This document shows positions 5,464 through 5,880 of a DNA stretch of 5,880 nucleotides, one piece after another. Each line of letters opens with the position of its first letter. The stretch's first letter is position 1. The DNA lies in NCBI GenBank assembly GCA_022573485.1, contig JACZTW010000247.1, positions 1-5,880 on the forward strand, given 5' to 3'. This DNA comes from Planctomycetota bacterium. Its GTDB lineage: Bacteria > Planctomycetota > Phycisphaerae > UBA1845 > CAIVHJ01. Both the position numbers and the translations under genes were made by a program. Under the pieces are notes generated by a model, which saw only the letters and a list, made by a program, of their open reading frames with translations, searched no databases and was not told where the DNA came from.

Positions 5464-5880
5464 GCACGATCAGAAAGAAGATTCCCCCCAGCACATTGGT
5501 CACCACGCCGACCGGCAATTCTGAGTAGTTGTTCTCCGTCGTCCAGGCCAGGAAGTTGCGCGCGATGCAATCACAAATCGGCAGCAAGCTCGCGCCGAAC
5601 AAGACGCACGCCGGCAACAGCAACCGGTGGGTCGGGCCGACTACCGCCCGCATGGTGTGCGGCACCAGCAAGCCCACAAACGCGATCGGCCCGCAGACCG
5701 ACACCACCGCCGCCGTAATCAACGACGCGCAGAAATAGGCCAGCGCCCGCGAGCGCCGCACGTTCACGCCCCGGCCGGCGGCCATTTGCTCGCCCATCAT
5801 CAGCAAGTCCAAGTCACGGTGAATAAACGCCAGTATCACCAATCCGCCGAGCAAAATCAGCGAAACCGTCATGGCCTGCG
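5426..5880 (-). CDS. FecCD-family ABC transporter permease, C-terminal part (5' end beyond window)
   Basis: The frame is open to the right edge, so only about 150 residues of a protein usually near 330 residues are present. An ATG at 5872 lies in mid-protein and is not taken as the start. Family hallmarks in order are DLDLLMMGEQMAAGRGVNV, the motif GPIAFVGLLVPHTMR with the conserved VPH, VGPTHRLLLPACVLFGASLL, and LPVGVVTNVLGGIFFLIVL near the end. Several hydrophobic segments correspond to the last membrane helices of BtuC/FecC/FhuB-type permeases, which import iron-siderophores, haem, cobalamin or related chelates with a binding protein and an ATPase. The substrate cannot be told from this part. 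The usual GxP before the last helix is GGI here. The rest of the transporter operon probably lies to the right. The 3' end runs 38 bases into the CAP gene. Confidence 0.9.
   Translation of the reverse strand, partial: QAMTVSLILLGGLVILAFIHRDLDLLMMGEQMAAGRGVNVRRSRALAYFCASLITAAVVSVCGPIAFVGLLVPHTMRAVVGPTHRLLLPACVLFGASLLPICDCIARNFLAWTTENNYSELPVGVVTNVLGGIFFLIVLIRQRSDRPILA
5438..5452. other. Symmetrical hairpin inside the convergent gene overlap
   Basis: CGGTCG-ATC-CGACCG is a perfect 6-bp stem with a 3-base loop, located between the permease stop (5426-5428) and the CAP-gene stop (5461-5463). Being symmetrical, it would form in transcripts from both strands and might help end both. No T-tract follows on either strand, so a canonical intrinsic terminator is not supported. 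Confidence 0.35.

Overview
The window looks like ordinary chromosomal DNA from a planctomycete or a close relative in the PVC group. This is inferred from gene content and moderately GC-rich coding sequence, not from a marker gene. The pointers are a secreted DUF1573-thioredoxin fusion, a futalosine-pathway MqnD, an FHA-GAF-SpoIIE-type signalling protein and a CAP-domain lipoprotein. Shine-Dalgarno motifs are modest. No rRNA, tRNA, CRISPR array, transposase or phage gene was seen.

Layout. Positions 1-1734 (minus) hold a large exported protein with three Ig-like DUF1573-type repeats and a TlpA-like thioredoxin domain; its 3' end lies beyond the left edge. A 119-base gap follows, carrying a good sigma70-like promoter for that gene. 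Positions 1869-2714 (minus) encode MqnD of menaquinone biosynthesis. A divergent intergenic region (2715-2842) separates mqnD from a 542-residue FHA-GAF-PP2C-like protein on the plus strand (2843-4471). A 275-base non-coding stretch (4472-4746) then contains a perfect 9-bp inverted repeat, a candidate promoter and two related hairpins in inverted orientation that resemble a REP/BIME element. Positions 4747-5463 (plus) encode a CAP/SCP-family lipoprotein. Its 3' end overlaps by 38 bases, tail to tail, the end of a FecCD-type ABC transporter permease (minus), whose 5' part lies beyond the right edge.

How the genes relate. There is no obvious shared pathway. The four complete or nearly complete genes appear to be independently transcribed, two minus and two plus. 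Three products act at or outside the inner membrane (DUF1573-thioredoxin, CAP lipoprotein, FecCD permease), MqnD is cytoplasmic metabolism, and the FHA-GAF protein is probably cytoplasmic signalling.

Most notable points: (1) the PP2C/SpoIIE-like domain of the 2843-4471 protein has lost most of its expected metal-ligand aspartates, and the FHA domain in front of it has non-canonical phosphopeptide-binding positions, so the protein looks like a pseudophosphatase; (2) the inverted hairpin pair at 4649-4716 looks like a dispersed repeat lying in the likely 5' leader of the CAP gene; (3) a symmetrical hairpin lies within the 38-base overlap of the two convergent genes.
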